Positions 10,462 through 17,892 of a DNA stretch of 33,090 nucleotides are shown piece after piece; the stretch's first letter is position 1, and every line of letters begins with the position of its first letter. This DNA comes from a virus: IMG/VR virus record IMGVR_UViG_3300025640_000036, positions 1 through 33,090 of that record, one strand, 5' to 3'. Made by a program: the position numbers and the translations under genes. Under the pieces are notes generated by a model. It searched no databases. It was given only the letters and a program-made list of their open reading frames with translations, and was not told the DNA's origin.

Positions 10462-11018
10462 TAGAACCTCACGTTAACAAAAGGGTTGCTCGTGATAGGT
10501 GTCATTGGGTATTGCTGGGAGTCTGTATATCGGGCCATCCTAGAAGCGTTTACATACTCAGCAGACATTTCTTGCCGTGATGCTGAACTGTCTCGGATGC
10601 TCGTTGCAAAATCTTTAGCCAGTGCATACTCAATCATCTGAGTGAAGTACGGTGGCCATGTTGATTCTGGAGCGTTATAAATATAGTCGCAGTAAAGTGG
10701 GCCTGTATTGTTGGCGTACACTTTATTGCCATAAATCTGGTATCTGATTCCTGGATATATCTTAATCAGGAATAATAAATCTGAAGGTAGCTGATAGATT
10801 GAGTCCCATTCTTGATCGATTGGAACTTCCGTTGTAAGCGATAGCTGTGCTTTTACTCTAGCAAATCCCCATCTGTGCTTTGTTAGCTCAGACCGGACAA
10901 TGCTGTCATACAACGTATTAGCAACTTGTTGGGCCCTAGAACCGCCGATTAGTGAATTGATTGGAGTATCCCCGATCAAGACTAACGCACCATTAACTAC
11001 GCCAATTTTAGTTGCCAT
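10461..11018 (-). CDS. Tail tubular protein A (adaptor), gp11-like
   Basis: 185 aa. The start (VVNGALVLIGDTPINSL), the central SELTKHRWGFARV and the QEWDSIYQLPSDLL segment are characteristic of T7 gp11-type gatekeepers, which form a ring under the portal. Length matches the family (about 180-200 aa). The start is ATG at 11018 with an AGGTAAC Shine-Dalgarno just beyond the leftward terminator that closes the capsid unit, so expression depends on read-through or another promoter. Confidence 0.88.
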   Translation of the reverse strand: MATKIGVVNGALVLIGDTPINSLIGGSRAQQVANTLYDSIVRSELTKHRWGFARVKAQLSLTTEVPIDQEWDSIYQLPSDLLFLIKIYPGIRYQIYGNKVYANNTGPLYCDYIYNAPESTWPPYFTQMIEYALAKDFATSIRDSSASRQEMSAEYVNASRMARYTDSQQYPMTPITSNPFVNVRF

Positions 11019-11027
11019 ATTGTTACC

Positions 11028-11055
11028 TAAAAGAAATGGGGGCCCGAAGACCCCC
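11028..11055 (-). terminator. Rho-independent terminator after the capsid unit
   Basis: On the minus strand, GGGGGTC, a UUCG loop and GGCCCCC form a 7-bp stem (one G-U pair), followed by ATTTCTTTT. It lies just after the small capsid-linked gene and before tail tube A. Together with the promoter at 12315-12342 it isolates the capsid gene and its small partner as an expression unit, comparable to the terminator after T7 gene 10. Confidence 0.8.
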
Positions 11056-11061
11056 GATAAC

Positions 11062-11319
11062 TTATGAATCGCCTAATGCGGTTCCAGATGCACAGTCAAT
11101 GCTTGTGCCACTGTTAGTTTTCACAAACGTGATTGTAACAGCAGCCGCATCGCTATCACTTACGATGATAACGTCATTAACTTGCAGCTCATTGATTGCT
11201 GGAAGGAAGTAATCCGTACCAGTAACCGTGGCGATTGAATCGGAAGACGCATAAGCGAATACCTTTTGTGAATCACCACTTCCGCCAATGCGGGACAGTT
11301 TCGTGTAATCGAAAGCCAT
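11062..11319 (-). CDS. Small capsid-associated protein (possible decoration protein)
   Basis: 85 aa, beta-rich with many Ser, Thr, Asp and Val (FAYASSDSIATVTGTDYFLPAINELQ). I recognise no catalytic motif. Small beta-rich proteins directly downstream of a podovirus capsid gene are often head decoration or capsid-stabilising proteins. The clear ribosome site (AAGGAG) and the terminator after it place it in the same high-expression unit as the capsid. Function is inferred from context. Confidence 0.6.
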   Translation of the reverse strand: MAFDYTKLSRIGGSGDSQKVFAYASSDSIATVTGTDYFLPAINELQVNDVIIVSDSDAAAVTITFVKTNSGTSIDCASGTALGDS

Positions 11320-11332
11320 TGCTAGTTACTCC

Positions 11333-12166
11333 TTAAGCAGTTTTGTCGTATTGAACTTTAACTAAACCACCCTCGTCGCGAACGACAGAGCCAGCTTTCA
11401 ACATACCATTACTTAACCAAGAGGTACGTTCAGCGATCCAGTTAATTTCAGTTTTCATGTCGATACCAACGGCCAAGCCAACAGCAGGACGTTGATAGAA
11501 CCATGAGTCAACGATGTTACCGGCTTCAGTCAAACCACCTTCAGTCCGAGTTTCAATGATGATGAATCGGAACCCTACAAGGGTATTGATCTCACCAGAA
11601 ACCAGAGCTTTGATGTTCTGATAGTCCGTAGACGTTGCCAGTTCATCGTTCAACAAACCACCTAAGCCTTCAGCTTCGATGACTGCGAACAGGTCAGTGT
11701 TGGGTACACCTTGGTCACGCAATTCAACTTGGGCTTGGATTACCTTAGCCATAGTTAAGTTTGCAGCACCAGCAGGTACAGTAGTTGTTAATGGAGTCGA
11801 GGCATCCATAGCATCGATAACCAACTGGTCACAACGACGACCCAAAGCACCAGCAATTGTCATTGCCAATTCTTGTTTCTCATCGAAGTTAACGTCAGCT
11901 TGGTCGAAGATGTCGGTGTACTCAGGCGCATTCCAGTTAGTCAACGTAGCAGTCTTGAACTCATGGCTTACGTCCATAGGAGTTACGAGATCTGAAGTTG
12001 ATTTCTGGTTTGCAAGGCCCTTGCCTTGACGACGGAATTTGTAGGTATCACCTACGACGTTGTTGCGTACAGTTACAGAATTTTTCAGCAAGCCCATGCC
12101 CTGATAGGCGTGTTTAACCATGCTGTCAAATTCTGTTACCGCAACAGAAGATAATTGTTTTGACAT
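11333..12166 (-). CDS. Major capsid protein
   Basis: 277 aa from the chosen start. It resembles the Phage_capsid_2-type coat proteins of aquatic podoviruses: N-terminal FDSMVKHAYQGMGLLKNSV, an extended VGDTYKFRRQGKG segment, LGRRCDQLVIDAMD in the spine helix region and RTSWLSNGMLKAG near the end. It sits directly downstream of the scaffold gene and before the tail tubes. The frame extends upstream to a TTG at 12181, but that would place the GAGGA ribosome site inside the gene, so ATG at 12166 is preferred. It has its own promoter and a long structured leader. Confidence 0.85.
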   Translation of the reverse strand: MSKQLSSVAVTEFDSMVKHAYQGMGLLKNSVTVRNNVVGDTYKFRRQGKGLANQKSTSDLVTPMDVSHEFKTATLTNWNAPEYTDIFDQADVNFDEKQELAMTIAGALGRRCDQLVIDAMDASTPLTTTVPAGAANLTMAKVIQAQVELRDQGVPNTDLFAVIEAEGLGGLLNDELATSTDYQNIKALVSGEINTLVGFRFIIIETRTEGGLTEAGNIVDSWFYQRPAVGLAVGIDMKTEINWIAERTSWLSNGMLKAGSVVRDEGGLVKVQYDKTA

Positions 12167-12203
12167 TAGTCTAATCCTCAAAATTTATAATAATCTACAC
12201 AAG

Positions 12204-12219
12204 TGTTTCACATGAAACA
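12204..12219. promoter_or_regulatory. parS-like inverted repeat in the capsid leader
   Basis: The sequence TGTTTCACATGAAACA differs at one position from the bacterial chromosomal parS consensus TGTTNCACGTGAAACA: the central CACGTG is CACATG here. It lies 37 bp upstream of the capsid start, in otherwise AT-rich DNA and outside any gene. As DNA it could be a weak host ParB site; as RNA it could form a 7-bp hairpin with too small a loop to be very stable. Matching is by eye; ParB binding is inference. Confidence 0.5.
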
Positions 12220-12278
12220 TTTGCTGGTTATGAGGTTTTGACTGAGTGCCCGACAGATCGGTCAGCCTTCAACCCAAA

Positions 12279-12311
12279 TCTGTCAGATCCGCGATGGGAG
12301 TCCCTGACAGA
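12279..12311 (-). promoter_or_regulatory. Leader hairpin / possible operator at the capsid promoter start site
   Basis: TCTGTCAG (12279-12286) and CTGACAGA (12304-12311) form a perfect 8-bp inverted repeat around a 17-nt loop, beginning close to the expected transcription start. A second small hairpin, CCGA-CAGA-TCGG, follows at 12250-12261. No U tract follows, so these are not terminators. They could stabilise the capsid mRNA or serve as a protein-binding site. Confidence 0.5.
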
Positions 12312-12314
12312 CAT

Positions 12315-12342
12315 ATAATATCATTTTACTTTATAAAAGCAA
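12315..12342 (-). promoter_or_regulatory. Sigma70-like promoter for the capsid gene
   Basis: On the minus strand a TTGCTT -35 (12337-12342) and a TATTAT -10 (12315-12320) are 16 bp apart. They lie immediately after the scaffold stop codon in the longest gap of the structural block. Boxes are imperfect, but position, AT-rich context and the downstream terminator support an independent capsid transcript. Confidence 0.5.
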
Positions 12343-13089
12343 CTAACCGAATACCTGAACATTCGGCTTGTCACCACCAAAAGCATACATCATTTCTTGA
12401 ATTTTCTTTTCATGGTTAGAGTCTACTGACCGCAGAAGGTTGCCGTTCTCGTCCTTTCGGAACATCTCTTTCTCGATGTCAGGCCAAGTAATTCCACCAG
12501 GAACAACATGCCCGTCGATAGGAAGTTTTTGCGGTGCCGTACTCTTGATTAGTGCCTCTACCAGCATGATAGATTCAGCAGAGTTAACAGCATAACGAAC
12601 TTGCTCGTAGACCTCAGCGTCCAGATTGTTCTTCATAAACTGTTCTACGGTCTTGATACGATCCGTTGCGTTGTCGCCTAACTTGGCAATCTCAACTTCA
12701 GCAGATACCTCTTCTACGGCCTCTGATTGAGCAGACAACAATTCCCACGCCTTGTTAAAGTAGTCTTGGGACATATTAGTCTCAGCAGCAAAGCCCATTA
12801 GCTCTTGCATCAGCTCGTCTTCTTGGTCGATACCTTCAGGCATTGAGTAGCCGTCTTTAGGAGCGCCCTTGAACGCACCAAACTTCTTTTCTAACTCAGT
12901 ATAAGCAGCGGCTTGATCGGCGACTGACTTGTATCTGTCAGACTTGTACCATTCTGGTGCCTCACCGGTTCCCTTGATCCCGTCAGTTAGGAAGTATTCA
13001 CCCTCAGATAATTCTGGTTGGGCAGCATCTACTAAACTAACTGGCTGTGCTTCTACTGCAACATCGTTTTCTACTGATTGTTCACTCAT
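12343..13089 (-). CDS. Scaffold protein
   Basis: 248 aa, acidic, with no cysteine and long helices. The N-terminal half contains APEWYKSDRYKSVADQAAAYTELEKKFGAF and PKDGYSMPEGID, a pattern common in podovirus scaffolds preceding the capsid gene. It directs procapsid assembly and leaves before packaging. An upstream GTG in frame (13101) is rejected because GGAG lies seven bases before ATG 13089, which itself begins just after the previous stop. Confidence 0.8.
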   Translation of the reverse strand: MSEQSVENDVAVEAQPVSLVDAAQPELSEGEYFLTDGIKGTGEAPEWYKSDRYKSVADQAAAYTELEKKFGAFKGAPKDGYSMPEGIDQEDELMQELMGFAAETNMSQDYFNKAWELLSAQSEAVEEVSAEVEIAKLGDNATDRIKTVEQFMKNNLDAEVYEQVRYAVNSAESIMLVEALIKSTAPQKLPIDGHVVPGGITWPDIEKEMFRKDENGNLLRSVDSNHEKKIQEMMYAFGGDKPNVQVFG

Positions 13090-13091
13090 AG

Positions 13092-13430
13092 TTATCTCCA
13101 CGCATATTGAATTACAGCCCGTTTAGGACTGACCGTTTGATGCTTCAACCGGATTTCATCGAGCCTTCTACCGCCGTTAAGCAAAGATAGATCGTTAACG
13201 TCGATCCAATCTAAATGCTTGTCTTCTCGGTAACATCTGAATGCCCTGAATTTATGAAGATACTCGAACTTATCAAACCCATACTGTGCCGCAAGCAGCT
13301 CTAGCCATTCAAACTTAAAGCCTTTCTCTTGCAAGTATTCCCGTTCGTCGCAAACTACCTCGACGGATGGGGTTTCTTTCTTTGGTCGTCCTTTCTTTTT
13401 AACTTCTTCTACTTCTATTACTTCTGTCAT
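13092..13430 (-). CDS. Hypothetical protein with basic AT-hook-like N-terminus
   Basis: 112 aa, not recognised. After an acidic start it has KKKGRPKKE, which resembles an AT-hook or a basic nucleic-acid-binding patch. The C-terminal part is mixed helix (FEWLELLAAQYGFDKFEYLHKFRAF) and basic. It lies between the Bbp19-like protein and the scaffold, with an ATGA overlap upstream and a two-base gap downstream. A role in head assembly is suggested only by position. Confidence 0.65.
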   Translation of the reverse strand: MTEVIEVEEVKKKGRPKKETPSVEVVCDEREYLQEKGFKFEWLELLAAQYGFDKFEYLHKFRAFRCYREDKHLDWIDVNDLSLLNGGRRLDEIRLKHQTVSPKRAVIQYAWR

Positions 13431-13702
13431 AGTCTCTCCGCTTGCTGGATTTGGTGAACAATAAACCTCATGACTCCGGTCTCCCCGTTATGGTAGGCGG
13501 CCTCATAGTTTATATTCTGTGCAGCAAGAGAAGTGTCGTTCTCTAGTAGAAAGCGTTTGCTCAGGTCTTCTAGTACCCTGTTACCGTCGTCAGTTGCAAA
13601 GCAACGGTTATAAGCCTTGGCTAGTTCGGCTTGTTTTTCCCTGATTGCGCTCTGTGCTTTCTGTGCTTTCCCCGTATCTATCTCTAAGTCTTCCCAGCTC
13701 AT
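13427..13702 (-). CDS. Bbp19-like small structural protein
   Basis: 91 aa. The segment AYNRCFATDDGNRVLEDLSKRFL, followed by an aromatic AAYHNGETGVMRFIVHQI, matches the pattern of Bbp19-type proteins (a Cys/Phe...GxxVLxxL motif then a YxxGxxxxxxxI motif), which occur next to portals in many podoviruses. It is coupled to portal by TAATG and to the next gene by ATGA. It is likely a minor head or connector component; the family function is not well defined. Confidence 0.65.
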   Translation of the reverse strand: MSWEDLEIDTGKAQKAQSAIREKQAELAKAYNRCFATDDGNRVLEDLSKRFLLENDTSLAAQNINYEAAYHNGETGVMRFIVHQIQQAERL

Positions 13703-15291
13703 TAAATCGCCTGTAGTTGTGGTGGTTGTCCAGGTACGGGCGCTTGTGGTTGTTGTTGCGCCTGTTCTGCTTCAGCTCCAGCTTGGATGATCTGCTGCTT
13801 CTCTGCATCATCACGTACCAATTCAGAACTCATGCCTGTTTTCTCTGCCACCCAAGTACCAAAGTCCTCGGTCTTGAATGCTATTAACACTTGCTCAGGC
13901 CCAGCAGTCGATAGAACAAACTCTACAGCTTGTTGTACCGCTAGAATGTCCTCGGAATCCTGTGCTCGTGCTAGTGGTGACGTGAATTTGATCTCTACAT
14001 CACGGCCATCCAACTCAATAGGCGTGATTAACCCGCGACGAATCAAGATAGACACGACTCGTTTAAGGATTGGGATCAATATCTCAGTCTGCAACCGTCC
14101 AAATGCTGAACCAATACGCTTGGCTAGCTCTCTCGACTCGATGGCAATCTCCGTTGCAGTCCTAACCGGCCCTGCTGGGTCTCTCAGATCGTTAAACATG
14201 GCAAGTTTGATAGCATTTTGCAGTTCTGAGATCTCAAATTGTGCTAGTGCTAGACTGCTTGACGTGTCTAAACGCTGTATAGACGGGTTGTTGGTGTTGT
14301 TAGAGCCTACTGGGATCACAATACCTGGCGCTATAACCATATTGTAGGGATTAGTAACCCCGTCATCCGTTGCAGTGTACATACCCGCTAGGTCAATGGC
14401 CGCCTTCTGCAATACAAACTCTTTGGCCTTGTTCAATGACCGCACATCGGGGAGCGTTTGCATGGCTGGCCCACGACCTCGAACCTCACCAGAAACTTTA
14501 GTGTACCGGCCAGTTACCCAAGGCGATGAAACACCAAAATCTTCTGTCCAAGATAGACGTTCTTCCTGTTTAACCCATACACAGCCGTAGTATCGCTTGG
14601 TCTTAGGGTCAAAGATGACACCTTCTGACAGTTCAACCTCTGCATTGGGCTGGTTGTCGATCATTTCTTGGATGGTAGGCGATGGTTCGAACCCTTTCCA
14701 CATCCTTTCCAGTAATCTGGCTTTGACCTTGAACCGTCTCCAGTGGGTCTCGATGCTTCCATACGGGCCTTCTTCAAATGCGATACCTTTCTGTGGCACA
14801 CAATGGAAGACAATCGGCATATCTTCGTCGTCGGTCTCGTCAATCCGTAAGGTAGCAGTCCCGATCAAAAGATCTAGCGCAGCCTCGTAGAATTGAGTCC
14901 CGAAGTTAGACCGGTTGATATAATCAAAGACAATAACGGCCTGTTCTTCTAGGTTCTCCCTGATCTGACGCTCGCTGACGTTGAAGTCGCCTGACTCTAG
15001 CAGCTTGAGAACTTCATTCGACGGGTTGAAAGTGGCCCACCTAGCCCAGATCGGTGCAATGTTCTCCTGTAACTTACTGGCCCCTTGTTGGATAGACGTT
15101 AAAGAAGTGGAATCAAAGATACGCTCCATCTTCTTCTGGCCTGTATCCTGATTGTCGAACAGGTTCCGTTGGGGTAGGAAGTATTCGTACACGTCCGACA
15201 GTTGGTCGTGCCATAGATACTCAGCATCAAAGGCCCTAGCCTCTCGGGTCTTGAGATCCTGCATAGATCCTAGATTGGGTGGAAGTTTCAT
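13702..15291 (-). CDS. Portal (head-to-tail connector) protein
   Basis: 529 aa, the usual length for T7-type connectors (about 510-560). Recognisable segments are WHDQLSDVYEYFLPQR near residue 35, a stretch TSIQQGASKLQENIAPIWARW around 65-90, and the helical AGPVRTATEIAIESRELAKRIGSAFGRLQTE near 375-405 that corresponds to the clip/stem region. The C-terminus is Gln/Pro-rich. It forms the dodecameric DNA gate and packaging-motor platform. It is preceded by a small Ala/Gly-rich protein and followed by the Bbp19-like gene. Confidence 0.92.
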   Translation of the reverse strand: MKLPPNLGSMQDLKTREARAFDAEYLWHDQLSDVYEYFLPQRNLFDNQDTGQKKMERIFDSTSLTSIQQGASKLQENIAPIWARWATFNPSNEVLKLLESGDFNVSERQIRENLEEQAVIVFDYINRSNFGTQFYEAALDLLIGTATLRIDETDDEDMPIVFHCVPQKGIAFEEGPYGSIETHWRRFKVKARLLERMWKGFEPSPTIQEMIDNQPNAEVELSEGVIFDPKTKRYYGCVWVKQEERLSWTEDFGVSSPWVTGRYTKVSGEVRGRGPAMQTLPDVRSLNKAKEFVLQKAAIDLAGMYTATDDGVTNPYNMVIAPGIVIPVGSNNTNNPSIQRLDTSSSLALAQFEISELQNAIKLAMFNDLRDPAGPVRTATEIAIESRELAKRIGSAFGRLQTEILIPILKRVVSILIRRGLITPIELDGRDVEIKFTSPLARAQDSEDILAVQQAVEFVLSTAGPEQVLIAFKTEDFGTWVAEKTGMSSELVRDDAEKQQIIQAGAEAEQAQQQPQAPVPGQPPQLQAI

Positions 15292-15292
15292 C

Positions 15293-15607
15293 TTATCGGC
15301 CCATTGTCGAAGTCATTAAACCAGCACGAGCCGCACCAGCAGCCCCACGTCTAGCAGCACCAGCTAAACCGCCTAGCATTGATCGTCCAGCACCAGCAGC
15401 TGCACCCTTGGATGCCCTGCCACCCATAGCGGCCTCAGTCCTAGAACGTGGAGCACCACCTAGCAAAGATGCAGAGCCTAGCTTTCCTCGTGCTAACGCC
15501 TTGAACCGTTGTTCCTGTTCTCCGATCTCCTCATCTAGTGCTCGTTTCTGCCTGATGTCCATTGCTACTTCTTGAGCTGATGGTTTTGGTGCCTTTGGTT
15601 TCTTCAT
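15293..15607 (-). CDS. Hypothetical Ala/Gly/Arg-rich basic protein
   Basis: 104 aa. The N-terminal half is a charged helix (MDIRQKRALDEEIGEQEQRFKAL split across two runs); the C-terminal half is low complexity, rich in Ala, Gly and Arg (SKGAAAGAGRSMLGG onwards). No known motif. It ends one base before the portal start and overlaps the previous gene by ATGA, so it is translated with the connector. Similar small proteins precede portals in other podoviruses, but I cannot name a function. Confidence 0.6.
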   Translation of the reverse strand: MKKPKAPKPSAQEVAMDIRQKRALDEEIGEQEQRFKALARGKLGSASLLGGAPRSRTEAAMGGRASKGAAAGAGRSMLGGLAGAARRGAAGAARAGLMTSTMGR

Positions 15608-15972
15608 TTTGTTTTCTCCAGATACTTGTACAGCTGGTATGGTGTCCAGATGAACGGTCGGTTGATGCCTAGAATCTGTTTAACGTGTCCTACGCATGTA
15701 TTGAGCATAAATAACGATTGCCTCGCGGTCTTACGATCGATTTTGACAATGATAACCTCATCGATTTTATCCATTTGTCGATCGATAGTAAACAAGTCCA
15801 CATAATGCATTGACTTGCCATAGATTAACCAGCGGCCTCGGTCTGCCATCATCAGATAACAGTGCTTGATGAACGGATGAAGGAACCTTGACCACCAATG
15901 ACCTGAGTCGTTAGTGAATACAACGTAAGCATCAGACACTAAACTGCGGTTAATATGTTCGTTAGAAGACAC
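15604..15972 (-). CDS. Putative permuted papain-like (NlpC/P60-type) protein
   Basis: 122 aa between terminase and portal. N-terminal VVFTND-SGHWWSRFLHPFIKHCYL followed by a beta-rich middle, then NTCVGHVKQILGINRPFIWTPYQLYKYL at the end. The C-V-x-x-V-K-x-I-L-G-I and TPYQLY signature resembles permuted papain-like (YiiX/C92-type) proteins found near phage packaging genes. H37 and C93 are candidate catalytic residues. It overlaps terL by 11 bases and the next gene by ATGA. Enzyme activity is an inference; it could be structural. Confidence 0.5.
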   Translation of the reverse strand: MSSNEHINRSLVSDAYVVFTNDSGHWWSRFLHPFIKHCYLMMADRGRWLIYGKSMHYVDLFTIDRQMDKIDEVIIVKIDRKTARQSLFMLNTCVGHVKQILGINRPFIWTPYQLYKYLEKTK

Positions 15973-17293
15973 TAAACTGCACCTTGGCTTGTCTCGGTTG
16001 TGGTCTATGTCCTGACACCATTGATTCTTGCCATCCTAGTGCAAGGGTCTGTAGTGCATCGGCCCCATGCGATGCCCAGTCATGAACAGGTGTATCACGG
16101 AACACTTGTCGCTTGTCGTCGTATTCCCGATGGTATGATGCGATGCAGTTATACCCGTGTTCGGCCTTCTCGTCATCGATCCAGAATCTAGGAAACATCC
16201 GTCTAACGGCCTGTATGCCTTCAGCCTTTGTTCTCGGTCGCTGTACAGTCCTAAAGTTGATGCCCATCTCTCGGGCCACTTCCTTTCTGCTACGGCCTGA
16301 GGTGAGCTCTCTGACTTCGATGTCGTGTGGTGCAAGGTGAGACCCTAGCATCACGTTGTTGGTCGTCGCGTATTGGTTCAGCCATTGAATGTAATGCTCC
16401 ATGCCCTTGGAGGTGTTCTCGTAGTACCCAATGAGCCTTATCTCTTTGCCCATGGCCTGAAATAGCCAGATGGACATAGCGTCCGATATGCCCAAATCCC
16501 ATGCCGTATGTACTTGCAATGATGGCTCTATTGGCAGCCTTCCGACTCGGCCCTGTTCCTTCGCTGCTGTCAGTTGGTCTGAGTAATAGGCCCCTGCTAT
16601 CTGAGCTTCAAAGGATCCATAGAATTCTTGCTGGATCAGTGCTTCATCCATGCCTTCGAGTCGTTCGTTATCGATGATGTCCGATGATATGACCGGTGAT
16701 CCATCGGCCCGCTTGGTGTCGTTCACCGTTAGATTCTGGCAGAACCACTCGTTAGACTTCTTGGCCATCTGGTACAGTGAATGACCGTGATTCTTTCCCC
16801 GTGGCGTGTAGATGAATACCGCCCATCCACCATTCTCAGCCAGTATCGGCCTGATATAGCCCCATGCGTTAGGGTCGCATAGTGACCACTCATCGAAGAT
16901 GACTCCGACCGGATTGGATCCGACTAGGTTGTTATAGTTGTCCGACCCTGTGAGCTGCCACGTTGACCCGTTCACCAGCTCTATCAGCATCTCCTGAGAG
17001 CTCGTGCGCTTCCGTATGGCGTCAGGAAAGACTTGATCAAGGATTGACCGGCCTTCACTGTCAATACCGTTCCAGATCGCTTTCCTCGCTTGTGTTTGCA
17101 CTGGAAACAGATGCCAGTACGTCCCGACCCTCTTAAACATCTCTTTAGCTGTAAAGTTTAGAGTTGCAGCACCCTTGCCAGCCCTACGGTGCCACACGAT
17201 ACAGGCACGTTTAGCCCCTGAATCCATGGCCTTAAAGAATGGGATTTGGTGTGGCCTAGGTTCCCATTGGTAGGGAATGGATATATCAGGCAT
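15962..17293 (-). CDS. terL: Terminase large subunit
   Basis: 443 aa ATPase-nuclease of the packaging motor. Residues 31-44 (CIVWHRRAGKGAAT) are the Walker A region; GKGA replaces the usual GK(T/S). VGVIFDEW at 129-136 is Walker B with the catalytic DE. LTGSDNYNNLVGSNP precedes it as in related terminases. The C-terminal RNase-H-like nuclease has TAWDLGISDAMSIW around 265 and HDWASHGADAL around 410, giving the acidic metal ligands. The start overlaps terS by eight bases (ATGCCTGA). It translocates DNA into the prohead through the portal. Confidence 0.93.
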   Translation of the reverse strand: MPDISIPYQWEPRPHQIPFFKAMDSGAKRACIVWHRRAGKGAATLNFTAKEMFKRVGTYWHLFPVQTQARKAIWNGIDSEGRSILDQVFPDAIRKRTSSQEMLIELVNGSTWQLTGSDNYNNLVGSNPVGVIFDEWSLCDPNAWGYIRPILAENGGWAVFIYTPRGKNHGHSLYQMAKKSNEWFCQNLTVNDTKRADGSPVISSDIIDNERLEGMDEALIQQEFYGSFEAQIAGAYYSDQLTAAKEQGRVGRLPIEPSLQVHTAWDLGISDAMSIWLFQAMGKEIRLIGYYENTSKGMEHYIQWLNQYATTNNVMLGSHLAPHDIEVRELTSGRSRKEVAREMGINFRTVQRPRTKAEGIQAVRRMFPRFWIDDEKAEHGYNCIASYHREYDDKRQVFRDTPVHDWASHGADALQTLALGWQESMVSGHRPQPRQAKVQFSVF

Positions 17294-17582
17294 TCTTGAA
17301 ATCTGAGACCGTTATCTGAAGATCCCCGCCACCTTCGCCCGTGATTTCTGTAGCCTTCAGCTCTGGCAGATATTTCCCAAGCATTTTATGCCGTACATCC
17401 ACCACCTTAGAGTATTTCGCTAGATCCTGACTAAAAGTCTCAGATTCAGGGTCTAATTTCTCGATCTTCTCAATGATATCAAAAAGATATTGAACCGACC
17501 CTCTTTCTTGCATGTACTCTCGCAATGCATCCTGTCGAGCTAATCTGTTTCTTGTTTTGGTGTGTAGGTTCTTACTACTCAT
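17286..17582 (-). CDS. Terminase small subunit (probable)
   Basis: 98 aa. Highly charged helical N-terminus (NLHTKTRNRLARQDALREYMQ) followed by helices and a flexible Gly-rich C-terminus (TGEGGGDLQITVSDF), a layout common for small terminase subunits, which end with a segment that contacts TerL. It lies directly upstream of terL with an eight-base overlap. An in-frame TTG at 17600 is rejected because the AAGG ribosome site lies between it and ATG 17582. The assignment rests on position and layout; no clear DNA-binding HTH was identified. Confidence 0.7.
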   Translation of the reverse strand: MSSKNLHTKTRNRLARQDALREYMQERGSVQYLFDIIEKIEKLDPESETFSQDLAKYSKVVDVRHKMLGKYLPELKATEITGEGGGDLQITVSDFKNA

Positions 17583-17742
17583 TGTTCTTACCCTTACCAA
17601 AGATTTTATCCCAATTGGCCGAGTATTGAGCCCGACTCTCTACAGTAGTCTTTCTAGCGTGCGATCCCTTGCCACCATGAGACCACTCAGGAAAATGCCG
17701 ATCGGCCGTTTTCTTGTCTAACTTATGACGCATATCAGGCAT
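17575..17742 (-). CDS. Small conserved-looking phage protein upstream of terS
   Basis: 55 aa, basic, beginning MPDMRHKLDKKTADRHFPEW with a following SHGGKGSHARKTT segment and a C-terminal NWDKIFGKGK. ATG at 17742 has AGGG seven bases upstream. Its end overlaps the terS start by eight bases, the same interlock seen between terS and terL, which supports it being real. It is the first gene of the leftward late block. I do not know a function; the His/Lys/Arg content suggests nucleic-acid contact. Confidence 0.65.
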   Translation of the reverse strand: MPDMRHKLDKKTADRHFPEWSHGGKGSHARKTTVESRAQYSANWDKIFGKGKNNE

Positions 17743-17812
17743 GTTTAACCCTATGTTTTACGATATATGCTGTTTGATTCTATATATATAACTAATGGAT
17801 CTAAAAAAAGAT

Positions 17813-17841
17813 TTGACACGTTTCGCGTTATGCCTTATCTT
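17813..17841 (+). promoter_or_regulatory. Sigma70-like promoter of the first rightward cluster
   Basis: A perfect TTGACA -35 (17813-17818) and TATCTT -10 (17836-17841) are separated by 17 bp. The promoter lies 48 bp upstream of the first gene start at 17890 and drives eight small genes to the terminator at 19867. The gap 17743-17889 also separates the leftward late block, whose promoter would lie in the AT-rich 17770-17800 stretch; I cannot define it. Confidence 0.75.
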
Positions 17842-17868
17842 CTCATTCGTTACATCAAATTATACATT

Positions 17869-17892
17869 AAAACAGCAAGGAGTTACACCATG
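17869..17892 (+). repeat. Duplicated ribosome-binding leader, copy 1
   Basis: AAAACAGCAAGGAGTTACAC followed by CATG precedes the first gene. A nearly identical stretch (AAAACAGCAAGGAGTAACAC then ATG, 18282-18304) precedes the second gene, immediately after the hammerhead ribozyme. The AAGGAG is the Shine-Dalgarno. The match extends well beyond what a ribosome site requires. Confidence 0.75.

Noticed and set aside
13787-14347. 186-codon rightward open frame opposite the portal gene
   Set aside because: It is antisense to a certain gene, has no ribosome site and its protein shows no domain-like pattern.
17767-17889. 41-residue N-terminal extension of the first rightward gene
   Set aside because: The promoter lies inside it and the ribosome site AAGGAG belongs to ATG 17890.
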